Assembly: GCA_037447335.1 (NCBI GenBank)
Contig: JBBIGV010000001.1
Coordinates: forward strand, 109,551-173,550
Direction of reading: 5' to 3'
DNA from: JBBIGV01 sp037447335
GTDB taxonomy: Bacteria; Bacteroidota; Ignavibacteria; Ignavibacteriales; Ignavibacteriaceae
Length of the DNA: 64,000 nucleotides
Numbering within the stretch: the first letter of the stretch is position 1; the number at the start of each line of letters is the position of its first letter. The position numbers were made by a program, and so were the translations under genes. The notes beneath the pieces are model-generated. The model worked only from the letters and a program-made list of their open reading frames with translations. It ran no database searches and was not told the DNA's origin. Below, piece by piece: positions 36,279 through 46,173 of the stretch.

Positions 36279-37927
36279 AATTCGGCAGATTGACAAAGGC
36301 AGTCCTGTCACTGCTTGTAATCATGCTGTTTGCCGGCTTCTTTCCCGGTAATGATGATATTTATTTCAGAATCTCCAGGAATATGGAGCTGCTCGGCAAG
36401 GTGCTCAAAGAGATTACATTCACTTATGTTGATGATGTAAACCCTGATGAATTTATGCGCGCAGGAATAAAGGGAATGCTCGGTTCCCTTGACCCCTATA
36501 CAATTTTTGTAGATGAGACCCGAAAAGATGATATAGATCTGATCACAAACGGTAAGTATGGCGGAATAGGAATTTCGATTGGAGTAAGGGGGGATGACGT
36601 AACGGTAGTTGAAGTGCTCGATGGATATTCCGCACAAAAGCAGGGATTAAGAATTGGTGATATTCTGATTGAAGCTGCGGGTCAAAGCATATCTGTTGAT
36701 AATATTGATAAGATATCTGCATTAGTTAAAGGTGAACCGGGCACAGAGGTGCATTTGAGAATTCTTCGTAATGACAGAAAGGACACTCTCGATTTCAATC
36801 TTATAAGAGAAGAGATCGTTATCAGGAATCTTACTTATTATGGATTTTATCCCGAAAAAAGTAATAACGTTTATCTGAAACTTTCGAATTTCAGCCGGTC
36901 TGCATCCGAAGAGTTGAGAAAAGCGCTTAAGGAATTGAAAGCCGAAAGAGAAATTAAATCGATCATACTAGACCTCCGGAATAACCCCGGAGGTTTGCTG
37001 GATGTTGCAGTAGATATATGTGATAAATTTCTGGCCAAAAATCAGCTTATTGTAACAACACGAGGTCGCAGCCCGGATGATGATAAGCATTACTACTCTA
37101 TACAGGAACCGATGATTGGCGAAGCCAGACTGGTAGTGCTTATAAATGAAGGCTCCGCTTCTGCTTCCGAAATTGTTGCAGGTGCTTTTCAGGACCACGA
37201 TCGCGGTGTAATACTTGGCACAAAATCCTTTGGCAAAGGATTAGTTCAAACTATAACCCCACTTAGTTATAATACCTCGTTAAAGATCACTACTGCAAGA
37301 TATTATACTCCATCAGGCAGGAGCATTCAGAAAATTGACTACTCAAAAAAGAATAAAGTTATTGCTAAAGTTGATAGTGTAATCTCAACTCCATTCCAGA
37401 CTGATAACCAAAGGATTGTGTATTCTGCCGGCGGGATTACACCTGACTCAGTTGTCGTATTTGAGGTGCAGGGCGGATTAACCAGATACCTGCTGGCACA
37501 GGCTTTCTTCTTTAAGTTTGCAGATCATTTTTATTACCAAAACCCGGCGTTTGATTATAAAACTCTGAATAATGAAAAGCTTTTTTCAGACTTTAAAAAT
37601 TATTTAGCCGGTCATGAATTTAATTACCGTTCGGAAGGTGAAAAATCAATTGATATGCTGATTAAAGATGCTGAAAAGAAACAATTTGATAAACAACTAA
37701 TTGCTGATCTTAATAAAGTAAAAGAGCATTATTCAAAAATTGAGAATTCTGAGTTTGAAATATTCAAAGATGAAATATTGCGGGAACTCAGAAGTGAACT
37801 CGCAGCGAGGTATTTAGGACCGGAAAATAAAATCAAAGAACAGCTCCCGTTTGACAAACAGTTCCAGGCTGCACTTGACATTCTTACAGATAAATTTGCA
37901 TATGATAAACTCTTAAATATTTATTGA
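36275..37927 (+). CDS. ctpA: C-terminal processing protease (S41, PDZ)
   Basis: 550 residues. An N-terminal signal anchor (LLVIMLFAGFFPG) is followed by a PDZ domain (about 95-170, GGIGISIGVRGDDVTVVEV) and the S41 catalytic domain. The Ser nucleophile is in NEGSASASEIVAGA and the general-base Lys in LGTKSFGKGLVQT. A long C-terminal helical extension (about 410-550) follows. These enzymes trim envelope proteins in the periplasm. It overlaps tmk by four bases. All catalytic residues are present. Confidence 0.92.
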   Translation: MKFGRLTKAVLSLLVIMLFAGFFPGNDDIYFRISRNMELLGKVLKEITFTYVDDVNPDEFMRAGIKGMLGSLDPYTIFVDETRKDDIDLITNGKYGGIGISIGVRGDDVTVVEVLDGYSAQKQGLRIGDILIEAAGQSISVDNIDKISALVKGEPGTEVHLRILRNDRKDTLDFNLIREEIVIRNLTYYGFYPEKSNNVYLKLSNFSRSASEELRKALKELKAEREIKSIILDLRNNPGGLLDVAVDICDKFLAKNQLIVTTRGRSPDDDKHYYSIQEPMIGEARLVVLINEGSASASEIVAGAFQDHDRGVILGTKSFGKGLVQTITPLSYNTSLKITTARYYTPSGRSIQKIDYSKKNKVIAKVDSVISTPFQTDNQRIVYSAGGITPDSVVVFEVQGGLTRYLLAQAFFFKFADHFYYQNPAFDYKTLNNEKLFSDFKNYLAGHEFNYRSEGEKSIDMLIKDAEKKQFDKQLIADLNKVKEHYSKIENSEFEIFKDEILRELRSELAARYLGPENKIKEQLPFDKQFQAALDILTDKFAYDKLLNIY

Positions 37928-37958
37928 TTGATAACCGTTTGACTCATTAATTCAACCT

Positions 37959-38246
37959 ATGAAATTAGCCGAATTATCATTGAGTAAAAATCCGTTATAC
38001 CAGAAGTGCCCGTCTTGTGCATCCATCAATACTGTTTTCAGGTCAAGACCCCGAAACTTTACTGAAAAGCTGATTAGGCGAACTACGTTTTTCAGAACTT
38101 ACAGATGCAAGCAATGCGGCTGGAGAGGTTACCTCTCCACACTTACAATTACAAAGCGATTTTTGAGAGATCTGTTTATTTATCTTGTAATTGCTGCTGT
38201 TTCCGGTTTTATCGTTTTGCAGATACTAACAAGATTTATCAGATAG
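37959..38246 (+). CDS. Small zinc-ribbon membrane protein
   Basis: 95 residues. Two CxxC knuckles (CPSC near residue 17 and CKQC near 50) make a treble-clef/zinc-ribbon; a membrane helix follows at about 73-93 (FIYLVIAAVSGFIVLQIL). No named family is recognised. It lies 31 bases after ctpA. Confidence 0.65.
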   Translation: MKLAELSLSKNPLYQKCPSCASINTVFRSRPRNFTEKLIRRTTFFRTYRCKQCGWRGYLSTLTITKRFLRDLFIYLVIAAVSGFIVLQILTRFIR

Positions 38247-38459
38247 TTTTCTTATTGTGATCAAAAGTATTAAACAATTAATTATTGCTTTTGTTAAGAG
38301 ATTAAACCCCCGCACATAAAATTATTTTTTAACTTTTGTTTTATATACAAGTTTTTTTAATTTTGGCTTTCAAAATTTGATCACTGTTAGCCTATCAGGA
38401 TACAAATAAAAAAGTATTCTGCATTATCTTATTATTCAATAATAACAATATATAAACCT

Positions 38460-38490
38460 GATTTCGGGGAGAAGGTTTTTACCCGAAGTC
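38460..38490 (+). promoter_or_regulatory. Leader hairpin upstream of the alternative complex III operon
   Basis: GATTTCGGG (38460-38468) pairs with CCCGAAGTC (38482-38490) over nine pairs including one G-T, with a 13-base loop. It sits 44 bases before actA in a 288-base gene-free stretch. A weak candidate promoter lies upstream (TTGATC 38377-38382, TACAAA 38401-38406). With no T-run it may be a leader or processing element rather than a terminator. Nothing else is seen in 38247-38534. Confidence 0.4.
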
Positions 38491-38534
38491 TTATTTAAGT
38501 GTATGATTACTCCCGAATTACTTACAGGTAATTA

Positions 38535-39104
38535 ATGAAGAATTCCTTACTGGATTACATACTCCGGATCCGCCTGCCTATTACAATATTTGTAATTTTA
38601 ACATCGTTTGCTTTAACCTATTTTCTCTCACGCGCTGAGCGCGATGGGATTGGTTATACACCAGATCAACCGATTAATTACTCTCATAAGCTCCATGCAG
38701 GTGATCTTAAAATTGATTGCCAATATTGTCATGTTGGTGTTGATAAAGGTCGCCATGCTATGGTGCCCGCAGTTGCAACTTGTATGAATTGCCATACCGT
38801 TGCCAGAAAAGACAGACCGGAGATAATCAAACTAACTCAATATTATAGCGAAGGCACAGCCCTTCCCTGGAAACGAATTCATAAAGTGCCTGATTATGCT
38901 TATTTCAATCATAGTGTGCATGTAAATAAAGGTATTGAGTGCCAAACCTGTCACGGACCAATTGAACAGATGGATAAAGTCGGGCAGATGAATTCATTCA
39001 CTATGGCAAGCTGTCTGGACTGCCACCGAAATGCACACGACAAACTGCCTGATCTTCAGCAGGTTAATTTAGGACCGGATAACTGCTTCGCTTGTCACCG
39101 TTAA
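38535..39104 (+). CDS. actA: Alternative complex III subunit A, pentaheme cytochrome c
   Basis: 189 residues. One N-terminal membrane helix (LPITIFVILTSFALTYFL) is followed by five heme-binding CxxCH motifs: CQYCH, CMNCH, CQTCH, CLDCH and CFACH. ActA relays electrons within alternative complex III, the quinol:cytochrome c oxidoreductase that replaces the bc1 complex. It heads the respiratory cluster and is followed by a small protein and actB. Confidence 0.92.
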   Translation: MKNSLLDYILRIRLPITIFVILTSFALTYFLSRAERDGIGYTPDQPINYSHKLHAGDLKIDCQYCHVGVDKGRHAMVPAVATCMNCHTVARKDRPEIIKLTQYYSEGTALPWKRIHKVPDYAYFNHSVHVNKGIECQTCHGPIEQMDKVGQMNSFTMASCLDCHRNAHDKLPDLQQVNLGPDNCFACHR

Positions 39105-39116
39105 ACCGGAGTTTAA

Positions 39117-39323
39117 ATGGAAATTGAAAAAAACAAAATAAAAGCTATCAACAGAAAAAATTTTTTTACAAAAATTGCAGCCGGATTGTTCGGTTTTGTT
39201 CTTTTGAAATCAATTCCCTTTAGTGGTTATTTCACGAAAAATAAAACTACACAGATCAGACCGGTTGTTAAATTAAATCCGCTTGCTGTTAGTAGAAATA
39301 AAACAGGTATAAAGAATGGCTGA
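39117..39323 (+). CDS. Small Tat-signal-like protein between actA and actB
   Basis: 68 residues. A ribosome site (GGAG, 39108-39111) precedes the ATG. It has a basic N-terminus, then INRKNFFTKIAAGLFGFVLL, which resembles a Tat signal with Arg-Lys in place of Arg-Arg, then a short polar tail. The end overlaps actB by eight bases. It has no cofactor motif. It could be a small accessory subunit of the complex, or an Fe-S-protein leader fragment; I cannot decide. Confidence 0.65.
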   Translation: MEIEKNKIKAINRKNFFTKIAAGLFGFVLLKSIPFSGYFTKNKTTQIRPVVKLNPLAVSRNKTGIKNG

Positions 39324-42300
39324 GAATAAAGACGGATTAAATGTTTCCGAACAGAACGAACCCTTACAGCCAAATTATTGGCGAAGCTTCGAAGACTTAT
39401 ACAGGGATCCGGCGCTGCTTGAAGAGAGTCATCACGAATTTAAAGAGGGTGTTAAAGAGGACTTTAATCCTTCAAATCTCTCTGGCATGTCTAGGCGAAA
39501 GTTTCTTGCACTTATCGGTGCATCCGCCGCATTAGCCGGTGCCGGCTGCTCTGATTATCCGGATAAAGGTGAAATTATCCCTTATACAAATAAACCAGAG
39601 GAAATTACACCCGGTAAAGCCAATTACTATGCTTCAATTTCATGGGCTGACCCTTCAGGTACAGGCATTCTTATAAAGACGAGAGAAGGAAGACCTATCA
39701 AAGTTGATGGTAATCCGGACCATCCTGTATCAAAAGGAAAGGTGAGTGCGCAAACCCAGGCTCATATAATGAATCTATATGATCCTGAGCGCCTTGATTC
39801 CCCTCTCGAAAAAACTACGCGCGGGTTGTTTACAAAATCTTCATGGCAAAATGTTAATAATAAAATTATTTCAGCTCTCAATAACATTAATGGAAAAGAA
39901 ATTGCCATCATCTCGCATAAGGTTCAATCTCCTGCAACTAAAAAAGTTTTTGATGAATTTATTTCGAAATATCCATCCGCAAAAGTTTATTCTTATGAAT
40001 TATTTAATTCTCAGATAAGAAACTCTGCCTGGAATAAATGTTATGGCGGCGAATCCTTCCCTCTGATAAAATGGAACAAAGCAAAGGTTATTCTGGCACT
40101 TGAAGCCGATTTCCTTGGTGTTGGTGAAGATAAAGTTGAGAATGCACGGTTGTTCACCGAAGCCCGAAATGTAACTGACATTAAAAACTTCAGCCGGTTA
40201 TATTCTGTTGAGGGTAATTATTCTCTAACCGGAATGAATGCCGATTACAGATTGAGGCTGCGCCCCGATGCTCAATATGAATTTGTGATGTGCTTACTAA
40301 ATGAGATTATCAAAAAAGGCGGCAGCCGCATTAATTTCGATGCGCAAATTTTTAATAATTTCAGGCTGACTAATTTTGCTGAAAAATATTCTCTCGATGC
40401 CAAAACTCTAAATGTATTGATAGCCGACTTGATTAAGCATAATGGTGAATCAATAATTTATGCAGGCAATTCCCTTTCTGAGAATGTGCATATTGCAGTA
40501 AATCTCCTGAATGAAGTACTCGGTAACCGGGAAATGTATTCTCAGGAATCGGCAAAAGTGGATTTGCTTCCGCTCTCAGCAAATGAAGATTGGGGTTCGC
40601 TGATCAGTTCCATGAATGGCGGACGAGTAGGAATTGTAATTCATTTCGGTTCAAATCCGGCTTATCATCTTCCCGCTGATTATGAATATGCATCAGCCGT
40701 AAGCAAAGTTCCTGTAGTTATAAGTTTGGTTTCCAAAGAAAACGAATCATCGGTTATTTCTGATTATGTATTACCCGATACCCACGACTTTGAATCGTGG
40801 GGCGACTGTAAAAACAGAACCGGATTTTACGCACTTCAGCAGCCTGTCATTGCGCCACTGTTTAATGCTCGTCAAAAGGAAGCGGTATTACTTAACTGGA
40901 TTAACGGCAATGCTGATAGTTTTGATGAGAAAATTTATCACCAGTTCCTGATGAATAACTGGGAACAAAACATTTATCCGGGTTTACGTTCCAAAATTAA
41001 ATTTAAACAATTTTGGTATGGAGCATTACACGATGGAGTGGTGAAAAGTTTTGATTCACCGACCGGTATTGGTACTTTTAACGCATCTGTTGTTCAATCT
41101 CTTCCCGTTTCAATTTCAGAAACCCGGGGATATGCACTACTACTGAATGAAAGTCCGTTCATTGGTGATGGAAGGCATGCACACAATGGCTGGCTGCAGG
41201 AAATGCCGCATCCGGTATCTAAAATTTCATGGGATAATTACGCGGCTGTTTCGGAATCTACAGCAATAGAGCTGGGTGTTAAGAACAATGATATGATCGA
41301 AATTAAAAACGGCAGCCGCTCACTAAAAATTGCTGTGTTTGTACAACCCGGAATGGCAGATAAAACAATTGCTATTGATCTTGGATATGGCAGATCTGCA
41401 GCTGGTACAATCGGGACTGGCATAGGCTTTAATGCAAATTTACTTATGTCCAAAAATATTCAGTTTTCTCCGTGGTTGTACTCATCTGTCTCTGTTTCCA
41501 AAACAGGCGGCTCGTACAAATTAGTTTCGACGCAGGATCATCACAAGTTTGATGATGATATGATTCAGGACCTTCACTACAAGCGGGATATTATTCAGGA
41601 AGGTACGATCGAACAGTATCTTCAAAATCCCAAATTCATAAAAGAAAAACATCATGGTCCTTTAAAGAGTTTAAATCCTTTCTATGATTACACCGGCGTT
41701 AAATGGGCAATGTCTATCGACCTGAACAAATGTACAGGTTGTGCGGAGTGTGTTGTAGCCTGTAATGTTGAAAACAATATTCCTGTTGTTGGTAAAGAGC
41801 AGATTGACAAAGGCAGAGAAATGATGTGGCTGCGGATTGACCGGTACTATTCCGGTTCACCCGATAATCCTAAAACAAGCGTTCAGCCGATGTTATGCCA
41901 GCATTGCGATCATGCACCGTGCGAAAATGTTTGTCCGGTAGTTGCAACAACACACAGCCCTGACGGGCTTAATCAAATGGTTTATAACCGCTGTGTTGGC
42001 ACCAGGTATTGTTCAAACAACTGTCCTTATAAAGTAAGAAGGTTTAATTACTTTAATTTTCGAGATTACTTTAAGAACGGATATCAGGAAAATTCGATCT
42101 TTGCTCTACTGCATAACCCTGAAGTAACAGTTCGTTCGCGTGGTGTTATGGAAAAATGCACTTTCTGTATCCAGAGAATTATGGAGGCACGCGAAGATTC
42201 AATCAGAGAGAACAAGCCGCTTAAAGGCAGCGATGTAACCACCGCCTGCCAGGATGCCTGCGGTACCAATGCGATTAAGTTCGGTGATATGAATGATCAG

Positions 42301-42426
42301 GATGATCAAATAAATATTTACAGAAATCATGAACTTGGTTATGTAGTTCTTGAAGAGTTGAATATCAGACCGAATGTTACCTACATAGCCAAATTAAGAA
42401 ATATCCATACGGAGGAAGCACTGTGA
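39316..42426 (+). CDS. actB: Alternative complex III subunit B, molybdopterin-like and Fe-S fusion
   Basis: 1036 residues. A Tat signal (SRRKFLALIGASAALAGAGC) is followed by a molybdopterin-oxidoreductase-like domain (about 75-760) that in this family carries no Mo cofactor. Next comes a ferredoxin domain with the Cys series CTGCAECVVAC, CQHCDHAPCENVCP, CSNNCP and CTFC. The fused Fe-S domain holds three [4Fe-4S] and one [3Fe-4S] cluster in characterised ActB proteins. The Cys after the signal could be lipid-modified. The stop overlaps the actC GTG start (GTGA). Confidence 0.93.
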   Translation: MAENKDGLNVSEQNEPLQPNYWRSFEDLYRDPALLEESHHEFKEGVKEDFNPSNLSGMSRRKFLALIGASAALAGAGCSDYPDKGEIIPYTNKPEEITPGKANYYASISWADPSGTGILIKTREGRPIKVDGNPDHPVSKGKVSAQTQAHIMNLYDPERLDSPLEKTTRGLFTKSSWQNVNNKIISALNNINGKEIAIISHKVQSPATKKVFDEFISKYPSAKVYSYELFNSQIRNSAWNKCYGGESFPLIKWNKAKVILALEADFLGVGEDKVENARLFTEARNVTDIKNFSRLYSVEGNYSLTGMNADYRLRLRPDAQYEFVMCLLNEIIKKGGSRINFDAQIFNNFRLTNFAEKYSLDAKTLNVLIADLIKHNGESIIYAGNSLSENVHIAVNLLNEVLGNREMYSQESAKVDLLPLSANEDWGSLISSMNGGRVGIVIHFGSNPAYHLPADYEYASAVSKVPVVISLVSKENESSVISDYVLPDTHDFESWGDCKNRTGFYALQQPVIAPLFNARQKEAVLLNWINGNADSFDEKIYHQFLMNNWEQNIYPGLRSKIKFKQFWYGALHDGVVKSFDSPTGIGTFNASVVQSLPVSISETRGYALLLNESPFIGDGRHAHNGWLQEMPHPVSKISWDNYAAVSESTAIELGVKNNDMIEIKNGSRSLKIAVFVQPGMADKTIAIDLGYGRSAAGTIGTGIGFNANLLMSKNIQFSPWLYSSVSVSKTGGSYKLVSTQDHHKFDDDMIQDLHYKRDIIQEGTIEQYLQNPKFIKEKHHGPLKSLNPFYDYTGVKWAMSIDLNKCTGCAECVVACNVENNIPVVGKEQIDKGREMMWLRIDRYYSGSPDNPKTSVQPMLCQHCDHAPCENVCPVVATTHSPDGLNQMVYNRCVGTRYCSNNCPYKVRRFNYFNFRDYFKNGYQENSIFALLHNPEVTVRSRGVMEKCTFCIQRIMEAREDSIRENKPLKGSDVTTACQDACGTNAIKFGDMNDQDDQINIYRNHELGYVVLEELNIRPNVTYIAKLRNIHTEEAL

Positions 42427-43793
42427 CCGTTGACTATTCCAAAGAACTTCCTGTTGTCGAAGGACGACTAACCCTCGCCCAGATTGAAGAGCTTGTTGCC
42501 ACTCCACTGGATACCCGGCCGGATAAAAAGTTTTTCATTGCTCTAACAATCAGCGGCAGCTTACTCTTGTTTGGAGCATTTTGTGTAGCGGTTACTTTGC
42601 TTACAGGTATCGGTGCATGGGGAAATAACCAGCCAGTTGGTTGGGCATTTGATATTGTTAACTTCGTTTTCTGGATCGGCATCGGACACGCGGGCACCCT
42701 GATTTCAGCAATTCTTTTCTTGCTAAGGCAAAAATGGAGAACCGGTATTGCCCGTTTTGCTGAAGCAATGACAATCTTTGCGGTAATGTGTGCAGCTATT
42801 TTTCCGATCCTGCATACCGGTCGCCCCTGGTTAGCAGGATACCTAATGCCTTATCCGAATCAGCATAGTCTCTGGATAAATTTTACCTCTCCTCTTATTT
42901 GGGACGTATTTGCTGTATCAACCTATTTTACTGTTTCTCTTGTTTTCTGGTATATCGGTCTTATTCCTGACTTTGCTTCACTTCGTGACAGAACGGCTTC
43001 GAAAATCAAAAAGATTATTTATTCAATTTTTAGCTTAGGATGGAGGCATTCGCACCGCAACTGGCAGCATTACGAAAAAGCTTACATGCTGCTTGCAGGA
43101 TTTGCTACACCGCTTGTGCTTTCAGTTCATACGATTGTTAGTTTTGACTTTGCCGTTTCGATTATGCCTGGCTGGCATACTACGATCTTCCCGCCATACT
43201 TTGTTGCCGGTGCAATATTCTCAGGTTTTGCTATGGTGGTTACTGTTCTTGTATTTGTAAGAAAGATATTTAACCTGGAACAGATAATCACATTAAACCA
43301 CCTCGAGAAAATGAACAAGGTTATTCTTGCTACGGGTATGATGGTTGGTTATGCTTATGCAATGGAATTTTTTATTGCGTGGTACAGCGGTGTTCAGTTT
43401 GAACAATTTGCCTTCATAAACAGAATGTTCGGACCTTATGCATGGGCATACTGGATAATGGTTTCCTGTAACGTAATATTTCCTCAATTATTCTGGGTAA
43501 AGAAAATCAGAAGGTCTATCCCATGGATGATGGTAATTGTGATTTTTGTTAACGTAGGTATGTGGTTTGAGCGTTTTGTAATTGTCGTTACATCTCTCCA
43601 CAGAGATTTTCTACCCTCAAGCTGGGGTTACTACACGCCTACATTATACGATACCGGAATACTGATCGGAAGTTTTGGGTTATTCTTTACACTGGTAATC
43701 CTGTTCACCAAAACATTACCGGTCGTTTCTATCTCAGAAGTTAAAGCTGTAGCTGAAGGCGCACAACCTTCGCATCACGGAGGGCATAAATAA
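42423..43793 (+). CDS. actC: Alternative complex III subunit C, NrfD-like quinol-binding membrane protein
   Basis: 456 residues with about ten membrane helices of the NrfD/PsrC family. It starts with GTG, overlapping the actB stop. Typical segments are NFVFWIGIGHAGTLISAILFL and GRPWLAGYLMPYPNQ. ActC binds menaquinol and may take part in proton translocation. It overlaps the next gene by one base (TAATG). Confidence 0.92.
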   Translation: MTVDYSKELPVVEGRLTLAQIEELVATPLDTRPDKKFFIALTISGSLLLFGAFCVAVTLLTGIGAWGNNQPVGWAFDIVNFVFWIGIGHAGTLISAILFLLRQKWRTGIARFAEAMTIFAVMCAAIFPILHTGRPWLAGYLMPYPNQHSLWINFTSPLIWDVFAVSTYFTVSLVFWYIGLIPDFASLRDRTASKIKKIIYSIFSLGWRHSHRNWQHYEKAYMLLAGFATPLVLSVHTIVSFDFAVSIMPGWHTTIFPPYFVAGAIFSGFAMVVTVLVFVRKIFNLEQIITLNHLEKMNKVILATGMMVGYAYAMEFFIAWYSGVQFEQFAFINRMFGPYAWAYWIMVSCNVIFPQLFWVKKIRRSIPWMMVIVIFVNVGMWFERFVIVVTSLHRDFLPSSWGYYTPTLYDTGILIGSFGLFFTLVILFTKTLPVVSISEVKAVAEGAQPSHHGGHK

Positions 43794-44959
43794 TGAATAC
43801 TGAAAAAAAACTATACGGACTAACTGCCTTATTCGATACGCCTGACGAGATAATCAAGGCTGCTGAAAAAGTTTCCGGTTCAGGCTACGAAAAGTTTGAT
43901 GTGCACACGCCATATCCGGTTCACGGTATGGATGATGCTATGAAGTTAAAACCTTCAAAGCTTGGTATAATTACCCTTTTATTCGGTTTAGCAGGCGCTG
44001 GTACTGCATTACTTTTTATGTACTGGGCTCTCACACTAGATTACCCTATGGTAATTGGAGGGAAGCCTTATTTCGCTTTACCTGCATTCATTCCGGTAAC
44101 TTTTGAAGTAACAGTTTTACTTGCAACACTCTCCACAGTTATAGGAATGCTGACTTTCTTCTTCAGATTTCCGGAGAACGACCACCCGCTTCATGATTCA
44201 GAATATATGAAGCACGTTTCAAAAGATAAGTATGGCATTGCAATATTTGCTGAAGGTCCAAAATTCAATGAATCAGCAGTTAAAGATCTGTTCCAATCTT
44301 TGGGTGGAAAGAATATACAGGTTGTTTATTATCCTGTTAAAGAAATTTATCCGGTCTTTCAGCCAAAGTTTATATTATTCCTCGCGTTGGTTGCAATAAT
44401 AACATCGGGTGGCACTTACTTCACTCTTAACAAACTGATGTTTATGGATCCTTTCAACTGGATGATGAACCAGCAGAGAGAAATACCTCAATCCAGAAGC
44501 CACTTCTTTGAAGATGGTTTTTCAATGAGGGTTCCTGTGCAGGGAACTGTTGCCAGAGGGTTTATGCCTTATCCATATAAAGATGAACCGGTTCCGGGTG
44601 AAGTTTTAAGCAATCCGACTTTCCCTGCAAGAGAGAACATTGAATTAGGTCAGAATAAGTATCTTACATTTTGCAGTCCTTGTCACGGAGATTATGGTGA
44701 TGGCGACAGCAGGCTGCGAGGACAATTTCCCAACCCGCCAACCTTTCATTCCAATCGTTCAAGGGAAATGTCGGATGGAATGCTTTATCATATTATTACC
44801 GTTGGTCAAAACGTAATGCCTGGTTACGCATCCCAGGTAACCCGCGAAGAAAGATGGGCAATTGTAAATTATATCAGAGTATTACAAAGAGCTAAAAATG
44901 CCACCGATGCGGATGTTGAAATGATAAAAAAGGAGTCTGCTTCAAATGTCGGAAACTAA
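43793..44959 (+). CDS. actDE: Alternative complex III subunits D and E fused
   Basis: 388 residues. The N-terminal 180 are a DUF3341 (ActD) protein with two membrane helices (LYGLTALFDTPDEIIKAAEK; LGIITLLFGLAGAGTALLFM). Another helix follows near 200, and then residues 275-385 are a monoheme cytochrome c (ActE) with CSPCH and the likely axial Met in NVMPGYA. The parts are usually separate genes; here they are one reading frame with no stop between. Its end overlaps actF by 14 bases. Confidence 0.88.
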   Translation: MNTEKKLYGLTALFDTPDEIIKAAEKVSGSGYEKFDVHTPYPVHGMDDAMKLKPSKLGIITLLFGLAGAGTALLFMYWALTLDYPMVIGGKPYFALPAFIPVTFEVTVLLATLSTVIGMLTFFFRFPENDHPLHDSEYMKHVSKDKYGIAIFAEGPKFNESAVKDLFQSLGGKNIQVVYYPVKEIYPVFQPKFILFLALVAIITSGGTYFTLNKLMFMDPFNWMMNQQREIPQSRSHFFEDGFSMRVPVQGTVARGFMPYPYKDEPVPGEVLSNPTFPARENIELGQNKYLTFCSPCHGDYGDGDSRLRGQFPNPPTFHSNRSREMSDGMLYHIITVGQNVMPGYASQVTREERWAIVNYIRVLQRAKNATDADVEMIKKESASNVGN

Positions 44960-46136
44960 ATTAGACTATAATAAAAAAGAATTGCCGGATAAACTGGTCA
45001 GGCTCGGTTATGCCCTGCTTATAATCGGAACTGTTTTAGGCATCGTAGGATATTACACCGACAGCACAAGGGCTGCTTACACTTATTTGTTGATGTTTAT
45101 GTTCGTTCTTAGTGTTGGTGTGGGATCTTTGTTCTTTGTGGCGCTGGAATATTTAGCCGGTGCGGATTGGAGCACTCCAATCCGGCGCGTACCCGAATAT
45201 CTTGCTTCAACAATACCGTTTTTGGCTATTCTGGTTATACCATTATTATTCAGCATTCACGACCTTTTTCACTGGTCACATGCTGAAGCTGTAGCCGAGG
45301 ATAAATTACTTGCAGGAAAAGCGCCCTATCTGAATACAACTTTTTTTATTATCAGAGTATTCGCATGTATAGCGATATGGGGAATTTTTTATTTGTTTAT
45401 GATAAGGAATTCTCAAAAGCAGGACGCAACAGGTAATCAGAATCTTACAACCAAAAATATACGGCTTGCAGCTATCTTTATGCCGGTGTTTGCAATAACA
45501 ATTTCAATTGCAGCCATAGATTGGATGATGAGTCTTGAACCTCATTGGTTCTCAACAATTTTTGGAGTATACTTCTTTTCCGGAACAGTGCTTGCATCGC
45601 TGGCAGCAATTACGTTTGTTGTGGTTATGCTGAAGGAGAAGGGTTATTTTTCAAAAAGAATAACCAACGATCATCTCTACAGTCTTGGCGCATTGATGTT
45701 CGTATTTATAAACTTCTGGGCATACATTGCGTTCTCACAATATATGTTAATCTGGTATGCCGATCTTCCCGAAGAAACTTTTTGGTTTATGCAGAGATGG
45801 GAAGGAAGCTGGGCAGTGTTTTCGATCCTGCTGATAATAATACACTTTGTTATTCCTTACGCTGGTCTGTTATCACAGCCGGCAAAAAAAGATCCGAAAC
45901 GATTGAAGATAATGTCTCTTTGGATACTGTTCGCTCATTTTTATGATTTATACTGGCTTATAATGCCTAATATGGAAGCCTCTAAACAAGGTTATGTATT
46001 TAGCTGGATTGACTTCACATTCCCTGTTGCAATGATAGGATTAATCATCATAATATTTAATATGAGAAATAAAAAATCGAATTTGATGCCCGTTGGCGAT
46101 CCTAAACTTGAAAGAGGGTTGAACTTCAGATTATAG
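44946..46136 (+). CDS. actF: Alternative complex III subunit F
   Basis: 396 residues with ten membrane helices, a smaller NrfD-like protein paralogous to ActC. Recognisable segments are 'FFVALEYLAGADWSTPIRR' and 'AAIDWMMSLEPHWFSTIFG'. ActC and ActF form the membrane core of the complex. A small AAAAGC/GCTTTT hairpin (46142-46158) separates it from the cytochrome c gene. Confidence 0.92.
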   Translation: MSETKLDYNKKELPDKLVRLGYALLIIGTVLGIVGYYTDSTRAAYTYLLMFMFVLSVGVGSLFFVALEYLAGADWSTPIRRVPEYLASTIPFLAILVIPLLFSIHDLFHWSHAEAVAEDKLLAGKAPYLNTTFFIIRVFACIAIWGIFYLFMIRNSQKQDATGNQNLTTKNIRLAAIFMPVFAITISIAAIDWMMSLEPHWFSTIFGVYFFSGTVLASLAAITFVVVMLKEKGYFSKRITNDHLYSLGALMFVFINFWAYIAFSQYMLIWYADLPEETFWFMQRWEGSWAVFSILLIIIHFVIPYAGLLSQPAKKDPKRLKIMSLWILFAHFYDLYWLIMPNMEASKQGYVFSWIDFTFPVAMIGLIIIIFNMRNKKSNLMPVGDPKLERGLNFRL

Positions 46137-46173
46137 TTTTTAAAAGCTTTCAGCTTTTGGAGATAAACAGAAT

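Noticed and set aside
39316..42426. ActB as an active molybdenum reductase
   Set aside because: Its fusion to the ferredoxin domain and the actA/C/D/E/F neighbours identify alternative complex III, where this domain carries no molybdenum cofactor.
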